This document shows, in pieces, positions 28,259 to 36,762 of a stretch of 64,000 nucleotides of DNA (position 1 is its first letter; each line of letters begins with the position of its first letter). This stretch comes from Mycobacterium paraseoulense (lineage in GTDB: Bacteria > Actinomycetota > Actinomycetes > Mycobacteriales > Mycobacteriaceae), in the NCBI RefSeq assembly GCF_010731655.1, contig NZ_AP022619.1:6014001-6078000 (forward strand), read 5' to 3'. The position numbers and the translations under genes were made by a program. Below the pieces are notes generated by a model. That model searched no databases and had not been told where the DNA came from. It saw only the letters and a program-made list of their open reading frames with translations.

Positions 28259-28333
28259 TGGTGCGCGATACTGGGATTGAACCAGTGACCTCTTCCGTGT
28301 CAGGGAAGCGCTCTCCCGCTGAGCTAATCGCGC
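28259..28333 (-). tRNA. tRNA-Val (GAC)
   Basis: It folds fully: acceptor GCGCGAT/ATCGCGC, D stem GCTC/GAGC, anticodon stem CTTCC/GGAAG with loop CTGACAC (anticodon GAC), T stem ACTGG/CCAGT. The 3' CCA is encoded. Confidence 0.95.
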
Positions 28334-28346
28334 CGGGTCCAAAAGC

Positions 28347-28420
28347 TGGAGGTGGAGACGGGAATCGAACCCGTGTGCACGGCTTTGCAGGCCGTTGCCT
28401 CACCACTCGGCCACTCCACC
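28347..28420 (-). tRNA. tRNA-Cys (GCA)
   Basis: Acceptor GGTGGAG/CTCCACC, anticodon stem ACGGC/GCCGT with loop CTGCAAA (anticodon GCA), T stem ACGGG/CCCGT. The 3' CCA is encoded. Confidence 0.95.
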
Positions 28421-28448
28421 GCTGGGATTGATGCCACTTGCACCTTCG

Positions 28449-28521
28449 AGCGGATGACGGGATTCGAACCCGCGACCCTCACCTTGGCAAGGTGATGCGC
28501 TACCAACTGCGCTACATCCGC
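28449..28521 (-). tRNA. tRNA-Gly (GCC)
   Basis: Acceptor GCGGATG/CATCCGC, anticodon stem TCACC/GGTGA with loop TTGCCAA (anticodon GCC), T stem GCGGG/CCCGT. The 3' CCA is not encoded. It is the first of three minus-strand tRNAs, probably one transcript Gly-Cys-Val. Confidence 0.95.
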
Positions 28522-28703
28522 GCGCCTCGGACGAGATCGTCGCCCGGTGCGAAGCACGACGATAGTCGACGTGAGCGGGCACATACAAATTTCTTGGTAC
28601 GGACCGTGTCCAGGCTATCGCGGCGTATTGGCGACCCGCGGGCGGCCGGTACTGTCGAGGCCAGGCTCGTGCTAATCTTCGACGTCGTTCGCCTCTCGGC
28701 GCC

Positions 28704-28775
28704 GGTCCCGTGGCTCAGTGGGAGAGCGTCCGCTTCACACGCGGAAGGTCGCTGGTTCGATCCCAGCCGGGACCA
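28704..28775 (+). tRNA. tRNA-Val (CAC)
   Basis: Acceptor GGTCCCG/CGGGACC, anticodon stem TCCGC/GCGGA with loop TTCACAC (anticodon CAC), T stem GCTGG/CCAGC. CCA is not encoded. It is divergent from the other three tRNAs. Confidence 0.95.
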
Positions 28776-28928
28776 CTTTGCGACGGTGCAGGCACGGGTC
28801 AATCACCGTTGTGTTGGCTGCCGAATCGATGCGCGATCACGGCCGCTTTGCGCCGCGAGAGGCGGAACCGTCCTGCGGTAGCGGCGGTACGCTCGTCAAA
28901 GCCCTCGAACTAGGAAAAAGGTGGAGGG

Positions 28929-28985
28929 ATGCCAATGGCGAGACCCCCGGGCGCTTCAGCAGCTGCCCGAATCGTGTTCGGTTAA
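28929..28985 (+). CDS. Possible 18-codon leader ORF of GAF-ANTAR 1
   Basis: A strong purine tract AGGTGGAGGG precedes ATG 28929. It opens a short frame (MPMARPPGASAAARIVFG) ending at TAA 28983-28985, two bases before the GTG (28988) that is the only good start for the following GAF-ANTAR gene, which has no RBS of its own. This may be a coupled leader peptide, or the true N-terminus separated by a frameshift. Confidence 0.35.
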   Translation: MPMARPPGASAAARIVFG

Positions 28986-28987
28986 AT

Positions 28988-29695
28988 GTGGCGATTCACG
29001 AGCGGCTGCTCGCCGCCGTCGACGGCCGGCGCGGGATAGAGGCCGCCGACTCTCTGTGCCACGCTTGCGTGGTCTTCCTCGAGGTTGACGCAGCGGCGAT
29101 TTCGATCGTCTTCGACGGCGCCAGCAGCGGCACACTGGGATCCAGCAGCCCGGCCGCGCGCATCTACGACGAATTGCAGTTCACGCTCGGCGAGGGACCG
29201 TGCCTGGACTCCGTCACGCGGCGGATTCCGATTCTGGTCGTCGACCTCGCCGATCCCGGCGAGGCCCGGTGGACCGCCTACGGGCCCGCCATGCTGGCCC
29301 ACGGCATCAGAAGCGTCTGTGCGATACCGGTCGTGGTGGCCGGCGAATTTGTCGGCGCCCTCGACCTGTTCCGTACGCAGCCCGGACCGCTGCCGGACGA
29401 GGATTTGGTCGGCGCGGTCGCCGCCGCGGAGCTTGCCGGCATCCCGCTCCTGGACCTCATGAACGCCGACCTGCAGGCAGCCGTTGCCGACCCCACCAGC
29501 AATGCCTGGGCCGAACTCACCATGCTGAGCCGCTCGGAGGTCAGCCAGGCCACCGGAATGCTGGTCGCGCAGCTGGGGATTGAGCCGGCCGAGGCCCTTG
29601 TCCGGCTGCGCGCTCACGCTTATGCCACCGGCCGCAGCGCTACCGACGTGGCCCGCGACATCCTCGAGCGCCGGCTGAAGCTCGAGGCCGACTGA
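28988..29695 (+). CDS. GAF-ANTAR protein 1
   Basis: This protein of about 235 residues has a GAF sensory domain (about residues 15-150, with LQFTLGEGPCLDSV and a VVVAGEFVGALDLF strand). A C-terminal ANTAR RNA-binding domain (about 175-230: SRSEVSQATGMLVAQLG to ATDVARDILERRL) follows. ANTAR proteins bind paired hexaloop hairpins in nascent RNA and cause antitermination or affect translation; the GAF domain would sense a small ligand or redox state. The start is uncertain: GTG 28988 has no RBS and follows a short ORF that does. It is the first of three GAF-ANTAR genes in 2.4 kb. Confidence 0.82.
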   Translation: MAIHERLLAAVDGRRGIEAADSLCHACVVFLEVDAAAISIVFDGASSGTLGSSSPAARIYDELQFTLGEGPCLDSVTRRIPILVVDLADPGEARWTAYGPAMLAHGIRSVCAIPVVVAGEFVGALDLFRTQPGPLPDEDLVGAVAAAELAGIPLLDLMNADLQAAVADPTSNAWAELTMLSRSEVSQATGMLVAQLGIEPAEALVRLRAHAYATGRSATDVARDILERRLKLEAD

Positions 29696-29738
29696 TGCGG
29701 TCTCGCATAGGCAGAGGGAACAGTCCGAAGGAGGCGCT

Positions 29739-30497
29739 GTGACTGACACTCCCCGTGAAACCCGCGTGCTGGACGCCGTCGTCTCGCTCGTCGACAGCCT
29801 GCTCGACGACTTCGATGTCGTCGACCTGCTGACCGACCTCACCGAGCGATGTGCTGAGCTGCTCGACATCGAGGCCGCGGGATTTCTGCTTGCCGACCCG
29901 CTGCACCGGCTCCGGTTGCTGGCCGCCACCTCGGAGCAGGCCCGCGAAATCGAACTCTTCCAGCTCCAAGCCGACGAAGGCCCATGCGTGGACTGCTACG
30001 CCACGGGTCGACCGGTTTCGGTCGCCGACGTCCAATTGGTCGCAGGGCGGTGGCCGCGGTTCGTCCCCGCCGCGATCGGGGCGGGCTTCGCCTCCGTGCA
30101 CGCCGTTCCGATGCGCGCTGCCGGCATAGCGTTCGGCGCGCTGGGTTTGTTCGGCACTCGCCCGGGCGAGCTCAGTGAGGCCGACCTGCTCGTCGGCCAG
30201 ACGCTGACTCACATCGCATGCGTCGCGATCCTGGCGGAACACCCGCCCACTCCCGCCACCGTCATGCCGCACCTACGCTCCGCACTGACCAGTCGCGTCA
30301 TCATCGAGCAGGCCAAAGGCTTCCTCCGTGAAACCCTGGGTGTGTCCGTGGAGGACGCGTTCCATCTGTTGCGCACGTACGCGCGGGCCAAACGCCAACA
30401 CTTGACCGACGTCGCCCGCAGACTGATGACCGATCGGGATTCCCGCCCGCTACTGCTGGCGGAGTTGACCGAACTCGTGGCCGCGCCACCAAGCTGA
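29739..30497 (+). CDS. GAF-ANTAR protein 2
   Basis: This 252-residue protein has AAGGAGG 5-10 nt before GTG 29739. The GAF domain spans about residues 15-160 (CAELLDIEAAGFLLADP, LQADEGPCVDCYATGRPV). The ANTAR domain spans about 180-235 (SRVIIEQAKGFLRETLG then DVARRLM). EGPC is the same sequence hallmark as in the neighbouring paralogues. It is probably co-transcribed with GAF-ANTAR 1 (43-nt gap). It likely controls RNA targets in trans; these are unknown. It ends 5 nt from the convergent third copy. Confidence 0.88.
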   Translation: MTDTPRETRVLDAVVSLVDSLLDDFDVVDLLTDLTERCAELLDIEAAGFLLADPLHRLRLLAATSEQAREIELFQLQADEGPCVDCYATGRPVSVADVQLVAGRWPRFVPAAIGAGFASVHAVPMRAAGIAFGALGLFGTRPGELSEADLLVGQTLTHIACVAILAEHPPTPATVMPHLRSALTSRVIIEQAKGFLRETLGVSVEDAFHLLRTYARAKRQHLTDVARRLMTDRDSRPLLLAELTELVAAPPS

Positions 30498-30502
30498 CCG
30501 GT

Positions 30503-31306
30503 TCAGCGATGCCGCGCGCGGGCGCGCCGCACGGCCTCTTCGACCAGCCGTTCGGCGACGACGTTCAGCTTGATGTTCTCGGTCTGGCTGATCTGGGCGA
30601 GCCGGCCGAAGGCCTCCTCGGCGGTGCTGCCCGACCTGCTACGGATGATGCCGATCGCCTGATCGATCACCGCGCGGCTGTCCAACGCGCGCTGCAATCG
30701 CGTCGTCCGTTCCTGGGCGTTGGCCAGCAACTGCGCGTTGTGCACCGATACCGCGGCGGGCCTGGCGAACTGGGACCCCAACCGCACCGCGTGCTCGCCG
30801 AAGGCGTCGCGGTTTTTGGCATAGGCATTGATCGCCCCGATCACCTGGTCGTCAACGATCAAGGGGAGTGCTAGTGCGGAATGCACGTGCATCCGGGCTA
30901 CCCGGCCACCGAAGTGCGGCCAACGGCTGTCACTTCCCAGCGATCCGCTCACCGCGGGCCGCCGCGACTGCATGCATGTTATGCATGGCCCCTCGTGCAG
31001 TTCGTCGTACTGGATGGTGTCGATCTCGTGGACGAGTGCCGCTGTCGCCGCCCAGGTCTGGACACTGGAAATGCCGTATCGAGGGTCGATCAACGCGACG
31101 CCCACACCGTCTGCGCGGGGAATCGCCTGGGCGGCGAATTCCGCCACGTCCCCCAGAATGTCGATCACGCCTTGGGCGCCGGCCACAATCCCGGACACGC
31201 CGCGGAGCCCGGCATACAACTCGGCCTCGTCCGCTTCCCGTTGGGTGGGGGAGGGCTCGGATCGTGCGGGCGCATTGCGGCCGGGCTGGGCGTCGAAGTC
31301 GGTCAC
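30503..31306 (-). CDS. GAF-ANTAR protein 3
   Basis: This 267-residue protein has a disordered N-terminus of about 30 residues. A GAF domain follows (about 40-185, with ELHEGPCITCMQ and ALALPLIVDDQVIGAINAYA), then an ANTAR domain (about 205-260: SRAVIDQAIGIIRSRSG to VVAERLVEEA). It is convergent with GAF-ANTAR 2 and downstream of the acyl-AMP ligase gene (46-nt gap), so it may belong to the ligase transcript. The GAF part is clearly more diverged from copies 1 and 2 than they are from typical family members. Confidence 0.88.
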   Translation of the reverse strand: MTDFDAQPGRNAPARSEPSPTQREADEAELYAGLRGVSGIVAGAQGVIDILGDVAEFAAQAIPRADGVGVALIDPRYGISSVQTWAATAALVHEIDTIQYDELHEGPCITCMQSRRPAVSGSLGSDSRWPHFGGRVARMHVHSALALPLIVDDQVIGAINAYAKNRDAFGEHAVRLGSQFARPAAVSVHNAQLLANAQERTTRLQRALDSRAVIDQAIGIIRSRSGSTAEEAFGRLAQISQTENIKLNVVAERLVEEAVRRARARHR

Positions 31307-31352
31307 TATCCCCTCCTCCGAGACAAACCTACTCTTTGCCGCGCCCCGGTAG

Positions 31353-32993
31353 TCAGCTCACGAGCGTCAGCGTATGGACGCGTCGAAGCTTCCCCGACGG
31401 CGTTTTCGGGATCGTTCCCGGCTCGAGCACGACCACGTTGCGAGGCCGGACATCGACCTCGGCGACCACCTCGTGCGCCACCTGATGCTCGATGCGGCGC
31501 ACCTCGGCCGGGTCCTGCCAGCTATTGGACTCGACCGCGACAGCGAACGTCTCCCGCGACCGTCCGGCATCCAGGCGCACCGCCACGGCACAGCCCGGCC
31601 GGACCCCGGGGACGCGCCCGGCGGCACGTTCGATGTCGGTGGGGTAGACGTTGCGGCCAGCCATGATGATCACGTCCTTGACGCGGCCGCAGACGACGAG
31701 GTGTCCGGTCTCGGTGAGGTAGCCCAAATCGCCGGTGTCATACCAACCCTGGTCGTCTTGGGCCCCGACGAAACCGCCCATCGTCACGTACCCGGCCGTC
31801 ACCGGTTCGCCGCGCACCTGAATGACGCCGACGCCCCGCGCGGACAGGATGTTGCCATCGTCGTCGATGATGCGCGCCTCCAGCCCCTTCAGCGGACGGC
31901 CAAGCGTTGTCAGCCGCCGGGTTTTGCCCTTGGCCGCCGGAACGGCTCGGTGGAGCAGGGCGAGCAGGTCTGCGTCCACCTCGTCGATCATCAGGCCCGC
32001 GCCGCACTCGGAGAACGACACAGCCACTGTCGTCTCGGCCATACCGTACGCGGGAAGGATCGCCTCCGGACGCAACCCGAACGGTTTGCCCGCTTGGCAA
32101 AAGTCTTCGACGTCGGCCGGTTCGACTTGTTCTGCGCCCGACAGCGCCCACCGCAGGCTGGACAGGTCGAACTGGCCAGGCTGGGCCAGCGTACGGAGGC
32201 GTTTGGCGAACAGCTTGTAGGCGAAATTCGGCGCGGCGGTCATCGTGCCCTGGTACTTGTCGATGAGTTTCGCCCACAGCAACGTGTCGCGCAGGAAGTC
32301 CATTGGAGTGACCTTGACTAGCTCTGCACCGAAATACATTGGCACGGTTAAGAAGCCGGTCATACCCATGTCGTGGAACAGTGGCAGCCAACTCACGATC
32401 ACGTCGGTATCGATGTCTACTTCTGCGCCGATGAACATTGCCTCGGCGTTTGAAACGACATTGCGGTGCGAAACCTGAACGGCCTTGGGCGACCCGGTAG
32501 AACCAGACGTCAACTGCAGCAGCGCAACGTCGTCTTCGTCGGTCCGGACCGGATCGATCGGCTGGCCGCCGAGCAGTTGCTCGATTGTCAGCACTCGGGT
32601 ACCCAGCTCGGCCAGAAGTGGGCCGGCGGCCATGAACGGGTCCGAGATGACGACCGTCTTGGCGCCGATCATCTTGATGACGGCGGCGGTTTCCTCGGCC
32701 CAGCGCGCAAGATCGGTGCGCGGCGTGGGCTGGTGGAGCATGGTGAGGCTGGCGCCGCGCATCCAGATTCCCTGCCCGGCAGGCGCGATCTCGGCCGGAG
32801 CACCTGCCAGCACCGGGACGGCGTCACCGCGGTCGACGCCCGCGGCGGCCAGGCCACCCGCGATCCGACGGGCACGCTCATGCACCTCGCCCCAGGTGTG
32901 TCGGACGGGACAATTCGGCTCCCCGGTGACCAGGCCCCTCGAACTGGACCGGGCGGCGTCATACATGGTTTCCGTGAACTTACTCAAGGCCAT
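31353..32993 (-). CDS. Fatty-acyl-AMP ligase (FadD-type, FAAL)
   Basis: This 546-residue adenylate-forming enzyme has the AMP-binding P-loop [16 protein letters not shown] (around residues 161-176), YGMAETT (around 307) and the C-terminal catalytic Lys in [10 protein letters not shown]. The overall arrangement ([20 protein letters not shown] early on) is closer to mycobacterial fatty-acyl-AMP ligases, which load acyl chains on carriers, than to CoA ligases. No polyketide synthase or carrier protein is adjacent, so the acceptor is unknown. The desaturase lies across a long divergent spacer. AAAGGA abuts the ATG, an unusually tight RBS. Confidence 0.82.
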   Translation of the reverse strand: MALSKFTETMYDAARSSSRGLVTGEPNCPVRHTWGEVHERARRIAGGLAAAGVDRGDAVPVLAGAPAEIAPAGQGIWMRGASLTMLHQPTPRTDLARWAEETAAVIKMIGAKTVVISDPFMAAGPLLAELGTRVLTIEQLLGGQPIDPVRTDEDDVALLQLTSGSTGSPKAVQVSHRNVVSNAEAMFIGAEVDIDTDVIVSWLPLFHDMGMTGFLTVPMYFGAELVKVTPMDFLRDTLLWAKLIDKYQGTMTAAPNFAYKLFAKRLRTLAQPGQFDLSSLRWALSGAEQVEPADVEDFCQAGKPFGLRPEAILPAYGMAETTVAVSFSECGAGLMIDEVDADLLALLHRAVPAAKGKTRRLTTLGRPLKGLEARIIDDDGNILSARGVGVIQVRGEPVTAGYVTMGGFVGAQDDQGWYDTGDLGYLTETGHLVVCGRVKDVIIMAGRNVYPTDIERAAGRVPGVRPGCAVAVRLDAGRSRETFAVAVESNSWQDPAEVRRIEHQVAHEVVAEVDVRPRNVVVLEPGTIPKTPSGKLRRVHTLTLVS

Positions 32994-33925
32994 TCCTTTG
33001 GCTCCGGCGCGGCGGCGCCGCGGTTGGCGTCCGGCCGTGCGCCTGGGTGTTCAATTGCGGACCCGCGCGCCCGGACGAAGCCATGCGTCGATGTTGCGGC
33101 GCCAAACTTTCATCGAAATTGGGAGTGCGCCCGCATTTCTGATGCTGGCGCGGTAGGAGTGCCGTCCGCCGGGAAATGAGGCGGACGATGAATGCAGCGA
33201 TAGCGCGTGCCCTCTTCACGCACGCCACAGATGTTTCGTCGCTCCGATTGAAGCGCGGTCTCGAGCATTCAGACACACTGACGGTACATACGTGCGGGCT
33301 ACCAGCCAGCGGGGCGCGCCGATGTTGCCGACGGGGGGCAGCGACCAAAGCCTGACCACCGGACTCCGTCAGGGGCAGCCGGGAAGAACAACCCTTTGAC
33401 CGTCGAATTAACCGGGTGTCCGGTCACGTTACGGCGGGGATCTCTTCGATCGCCGCAGGACGTTTCCGGTGGCTGCGCAATCAACCGTGACAAACCATAC
33501 CGCAGGGTCCTCGAAAAATTGCCGAATGCGGTAACCGTCCCGGGCTGCCACCCGGTGGTCACCGGAGGCGTAGCGTTGTGGGTACTGAGTTCATCAGTCT
33601 GTCGGAAAGCACGTTGGCAGTAAGCCGCGGAAACTTGGTGAGCGTCTGCTCGAGGCGCACGTCGCGGTGTCCACCCGTTTCGTTCCCGGACAGCACCGGA
33701 AATCGCTCATTCGCCCCCAATACGGAGGACTACCACAAGAACCGGTAATCAGCTGCGTCTGCCATCGGCGTTCCCCAGCTTTGGCGCATCGAACCACGGG
33801 GGCGTCGCCTGTCCATCAGGCGCTGGTCGGGGGTGGCTTGCCGCAGCGGTTGCACCGGTTCCGAGTTCTTCGTCGCCCATGCGCGCTGAGAACCCACATA
33901 CAAGCTCGACGAAAGAGAGCAAACG
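32994..33925. other. Long divergent intergenic region (932 bp)
   Basis: It separates the acyl-AMP ligase (minus) and the desaturase (plus). The frames present are short with poor composition and no recognisable product. A small hairpin CGCCTG-N5-CAGGCG occurs near 33805-33822, and GAGAG precedes the desaturase ATG. Local GC is lower than the flanks. It may hold regulatory RNA or remnants of lost genes; I see nothing definite. Confidence 0.45.
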
Positions 33926-35185
33926 ATGGCGATTACCGACATTGCGGCCTTCGCTCACCTAACCGACGCCGACATCGAGAACCTGGCCATCGAGCTGGAC
34001 GCGATCCGCCAGGACATTGAAGACTCCCTCGGCGAGCGCGACGCCCGCTACATCCGCCGCACCATCGCCGCGCAACGCGCCGTGGAGGTGGCCGGCCGGC
34101 TCATGCTGGCCGCGAGCGCGAAACGCTCTGCGTGGTGGGCGGGAACGGTGACCCTGGGCCTGGCCAAGATCATCGAGAACATGGAGATCGGCCACAACGT
34201 CATGCATGGCCAGTGGAACTGGATGAACGATCCCGAGATCCACTCCTCGACATGGGAGTGGGACATGAGTGCGGCATCAAAGCACTGGATTTCCTCCCAC
34301 AACTTCCAGCACCACAAGTACACCAACATCCTCGGCATGGACGACGACGTCGGCTACTTCATCCTGCGAGTCACGCGCGACCAGCGCTGGGAGCGCTTCA
34401 ACGTCGGCAACCTGCTGTTCAATGCCATCCTCGCGCTTGGGTTCGAGTGGGGAATTGGCTTGCAGACCGTCGATTTCGAGAAGATCGTGAAGGCTGGACC
34501 GGAGCGTGCCCTCACCCTTCAGCAGGCACGTGAGTTCTCAGCCAAGGCCGGAAGGCAGGTGGTCAAGGACTACATCGCGTTCCCGGCGCTGACCTCGCTG
34601 TCGCCGGCGGCGACCTACAAATCGACGCTGAAGGCCAACGCGGTGGCCAACGTGATCCGCAACATCTGGGCCAATGCGGTGATCTTCTGCGGGCATTTCC
34701 CTGATGGCGCAGATAAATTCACGAAGACCGACATGACCGGCGAGACCCGGGGCCAGTGGTATCTGCGCCAGATGCTGGGTAGCGCCAACTTTGCCGCCGG
34801 GCCGGCGATGCGGTTCATGAGCGGCAATCTGTGCCACCAGATCGAGCACCACCTCTACCCCGATCTGCCCAGTAACCGCCTGCACGAGGTCTCGATCCGG
34901 GTCAGGCAAATCTGCGACAAGTACGACCTGCCCTACACCACCGGTTCGTTCCTGATGCAGTACGGCAAGGCGTGGCGCACCATCGCCAAACTGTCGTTGC
35001 CGGACCGTCACCTGCGCGACACAGCCGACGACGCCCCGGAAACCCGCAGCGAGCGGATGTTCGCCGACTTGGAGCCAGGTTTCGGCGGCATTGACCCAAG
35101 GACAGGGCGCCGTCGCGGGCTCAAGTCAGCAATCGCCGCGATCGCAACCGGCGTCGCGAAGCCCGCCCGAAGTCGGCTTCGGTGA
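33926..35185 (+). CDS. Membrane fatty-acid desaturase (DesA3-like)
   Basis: This 419-residue di-iron membrane desaturase has the three histidine boxes at HNVMH (residues 90-94), HNFQHH (125-130) and HQIEHH (around 306-311), with hydrophobic segments between them. It is similar in length and motifs to mycobacterial DesA3, the stearoyl-CoA delta-9 desaturase making oleic acid. DesA3 needs an NADPH oxidoreductase partner, which is encoded next to it in M. tuberculosis but is not adjacent here. So this is probably an extra paralogue, or it relies on a distant reductase. RBS GAGAG is about 8 nt upstream. Confidence 0.88.
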   Translation: MAITDIAAFAHLTDADIENLAIELDAIRQDIEDSLGERDARYIRRTIAAQRAVEVAGRLMLAASAKRSAWWAGTVTLGLAKIIENMEIGHNVMHGQWNWMNDPEIHSSTWEWDMSAASKHWISSHNFQHHKYTNILGMDDDVGYFILRVTRDQRWERFNVGNLLFNAILALGFEWGIGLQTVDFEKIVKAGPERALTLQQAREFSAKAGRQVVKDYIAFPALTSLSPAATYKSTLKANAVANVIRNIWANAVIFCGHFPDGADKFTKTDMTGETRGQWYLRQMLGSANFAAGPAMRFMSGNLCHQIEHHLYPDLPSNRLHEVSIRVRQICDKYDLPYTTGSFLMQYGKAWRTIAKLSLPDRHLRDTADDAPETRSERMFADLEPGFGGIDPRTGRRRGLKSAIAAIATGVAKPARSRLR

Positions 35186-35211
35186 TTCTGCCATCCGAAA
35201 GAAGTTGTGCC

Positions 35212-35352
35212 TCAGCGCTTTTCGTTGCGAAGTAGCGCATCGGTGGCCGCCGCGGTGCGACGGTCCGCCTTGACGTGCTTGTCGGCGCGCTTCTCCTTCA
35301 ATGACTTTCCGGATTTCTTGCTCATGGTTCGTCGAGGAGACTTATCGGACAT
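35212..35352 (-). CDS. Tiny basic conserved mycobacterial protein
   Basis: This 46-residue Lys/Arg-rich protein (MSDKSPRRTMSKKSGKSLKE, then KRADKHVKADRRTAAA) resembles a tiny, lysine-rich hypothetical protein seen across mycobacteria. The ATG at 35352 follows AGGGG at 6-7 nt; the internal ATG at 35325 has no RBS. It is highly charged and probably disordered or nucleic-acid binding. Function is unknown. It is convergent with the desaturase gene. Confidence 0.6.
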   Translation of the reverse strand: MSDKSPRRTMSKKSGKSLKEKRADKHVKADRRTAAATDALLRNEKR

Positions 35353-35497
35353 CGCTGGCCCCTTCGTCATGGGGGCCTGGTCGGTCCCGATTCTGCGACT
35401 GTACTCCACGGCGGGGATCCCCGGGCTTCGCTGGGTCCTTTGCGGGTGTATCCTCAAAGGAGTTGGAAATCCAGGCAGTCCGGGCTGAGTCAGTCAT

Positions 35498-36745
35498 ATG
35501 CCGCTGATCGCACCGAGCAACCGCTCATGCCGGGCACGCAGGTGGCCACATGTAGTTGGGATTACCTTGAGCGCCTTGGTCGACTTTCCATGTCTAACGG
35601 ATTCCCCTGGTCGACAGGGTATTTCCGTTGCCACGAGTTTCGGCATTCTGGGTACGTATCCACCGACGGCATCCGGGCTGGCTACGTTCAGCGCCGCGCT
35701 GGCAAGCGGGTTGAGCGCCAATGGCGCCGAGGTCAGCGTCGTTCGAGTGTCCGACGGCCCGCCGTCGTCGAGCGCCCGCGTCGTCGGAGAGCTGGTCAAC
35801 GGCTCAGCGGCATCCGTCGCAGCATGCGCGGAGTTGCTGAACCAGAGCGATGTCGCCGTCATCCAGCATGAGTACGGCATCTACGGAGGCGTCGACGGCG
35901 CCGAAGTCGTGGCCATCATCGACAGGCTGCGTGTCCCGTTGATCTTGGTCGCTCACGCTGTCCCCAAAGATCCTACACCGCAACAGCGGTCGCTTCTCGA
36001 GCTGCTCGCCGCCCGGGCGGACCAGGTGGTCGTGATGTCCGAGGCGGCCAGCCGACGGCTGCGCCGGGGCTTCGACATCGCACGCCACAAAATCGTCACC
36101 ATCCCCTATGGCGCGACCGTCCCGACGAAGCCATCCTCCATGCGGAGCGGTCGACCCATCGTGTTGACCCCGGGCCTGCTGGGCCCAGGCATGGGCATCG
36201 AGCGGGTGATCGAGGCAATGGGGTCGCTCAATGATCTGCCCGGCCGGCCGCGGTATGTGGTTGCGGGCAGAACGGACCCTAATGTGCTGGCCGCCGACGG
36301 CGAGGCGTACCGGAATGCCCGGATAGATCAGGCGCTGCGCAGCGGTGTCGCGGATTCGGTGTGCTTTGACACGGATTGCCGCAACGTTTCGATGCTCACC
36401 GAACTCTTCCAGTCCGCGGCGGTCGTGGTATTGCCCTACGACTCGACCGATCAGGTCACCTGCAGTGCTCTGGTCGACGCCGTCGCGAGCGGCCGACCGG
36501 TCGTGGCTACCGCGTTCCCGCACGCCGTCGAGCTGCTCGCCGGTGGCGCCGGCATCGTCGTCGCGCATGACGATCCGGATGCGCTGGCTGGTGCCCTGCG
36601 CCGGGTGCTGACCGAGCCGCGCCTCGCCGGTGCGATGGCGGCCGAGGCCAGGAGTTTAGCGCCCGAGATGGCCTGGCCGAACGTCGCGCGCGCGTATCTG
36701 CGGCTGGCGCATCGGGTCCTCGCGCAGCGACGGGCACGGGCATGA
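35498..36745 (+). CDS. GT4-type glycosyltransferase
   Basis: This protein of up to 415 residues has a GT-B fold. The N-terminal Rossmann half starts at FGILGTYPPTASGLATFSAA (around residue 48). A central VTIPYGA is followed by the GT4 C-terminal half with the nucleotide-sugar region (DQVTCSALVDAVASGRPVVA, around 314-333), where an E-x7-E-like motif is not obvious. Sugar donor and acceptor are unknown. The first 40 residues look non-native (Arg/Cys-rich), so translation may start later, although no good downstream start exists. It is followed by the DUF5994 cluster. Confidence 0.75.
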   Translation: MPLIAPSNRSCRARRWPHVVGITLSALVDFPCLTDSPGRQGISVATSFGILGTYPPTASGLATFSAALASGLSANGAEVSVVRVSDGPPSSSARVVGELVNGSAASVAACAELLNQSDVAVIQHEYGIYGGVDGAEVVAIIDRLRVPLILVAHAVPKDPTPQQRSLLELLAARADQVVVMSEAASRRLRRGFDIARHKIVTIPYGATVPTKPSSMRSGRPIVLTPGLLGPGMGIERVIEAMGSLNDLPGRPRYVVAGRTDPNVLAADGEAYRNARIDQALRSGVADSVCFDTDCRNVSMLTELFQSAAVVVLPYDSTDQVTCSALVDAVASGRPVVATAFPHAVELLAGGAGIVVAHDDPDALAGALRRVLTEPRLAGAMAAEARSLAPEMAWPNVARAYLRLAHRVLAQRRARA

Positions 36746-36762
36746 GCAAGGGTGATACCCGC

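Noticed and set aside
28718..28987. Upstream extension of the GAF-ANTAR 1 frame
   Set aside because: It runs through tRNA-Val (CAC), so the extension cannot be real coding sequence.
33396..33623. 75-codon plus-strand frame in the long gap before the desaturase
   Set aside because: TTG start, no RBS and a composition unlike coding sequence of the window.
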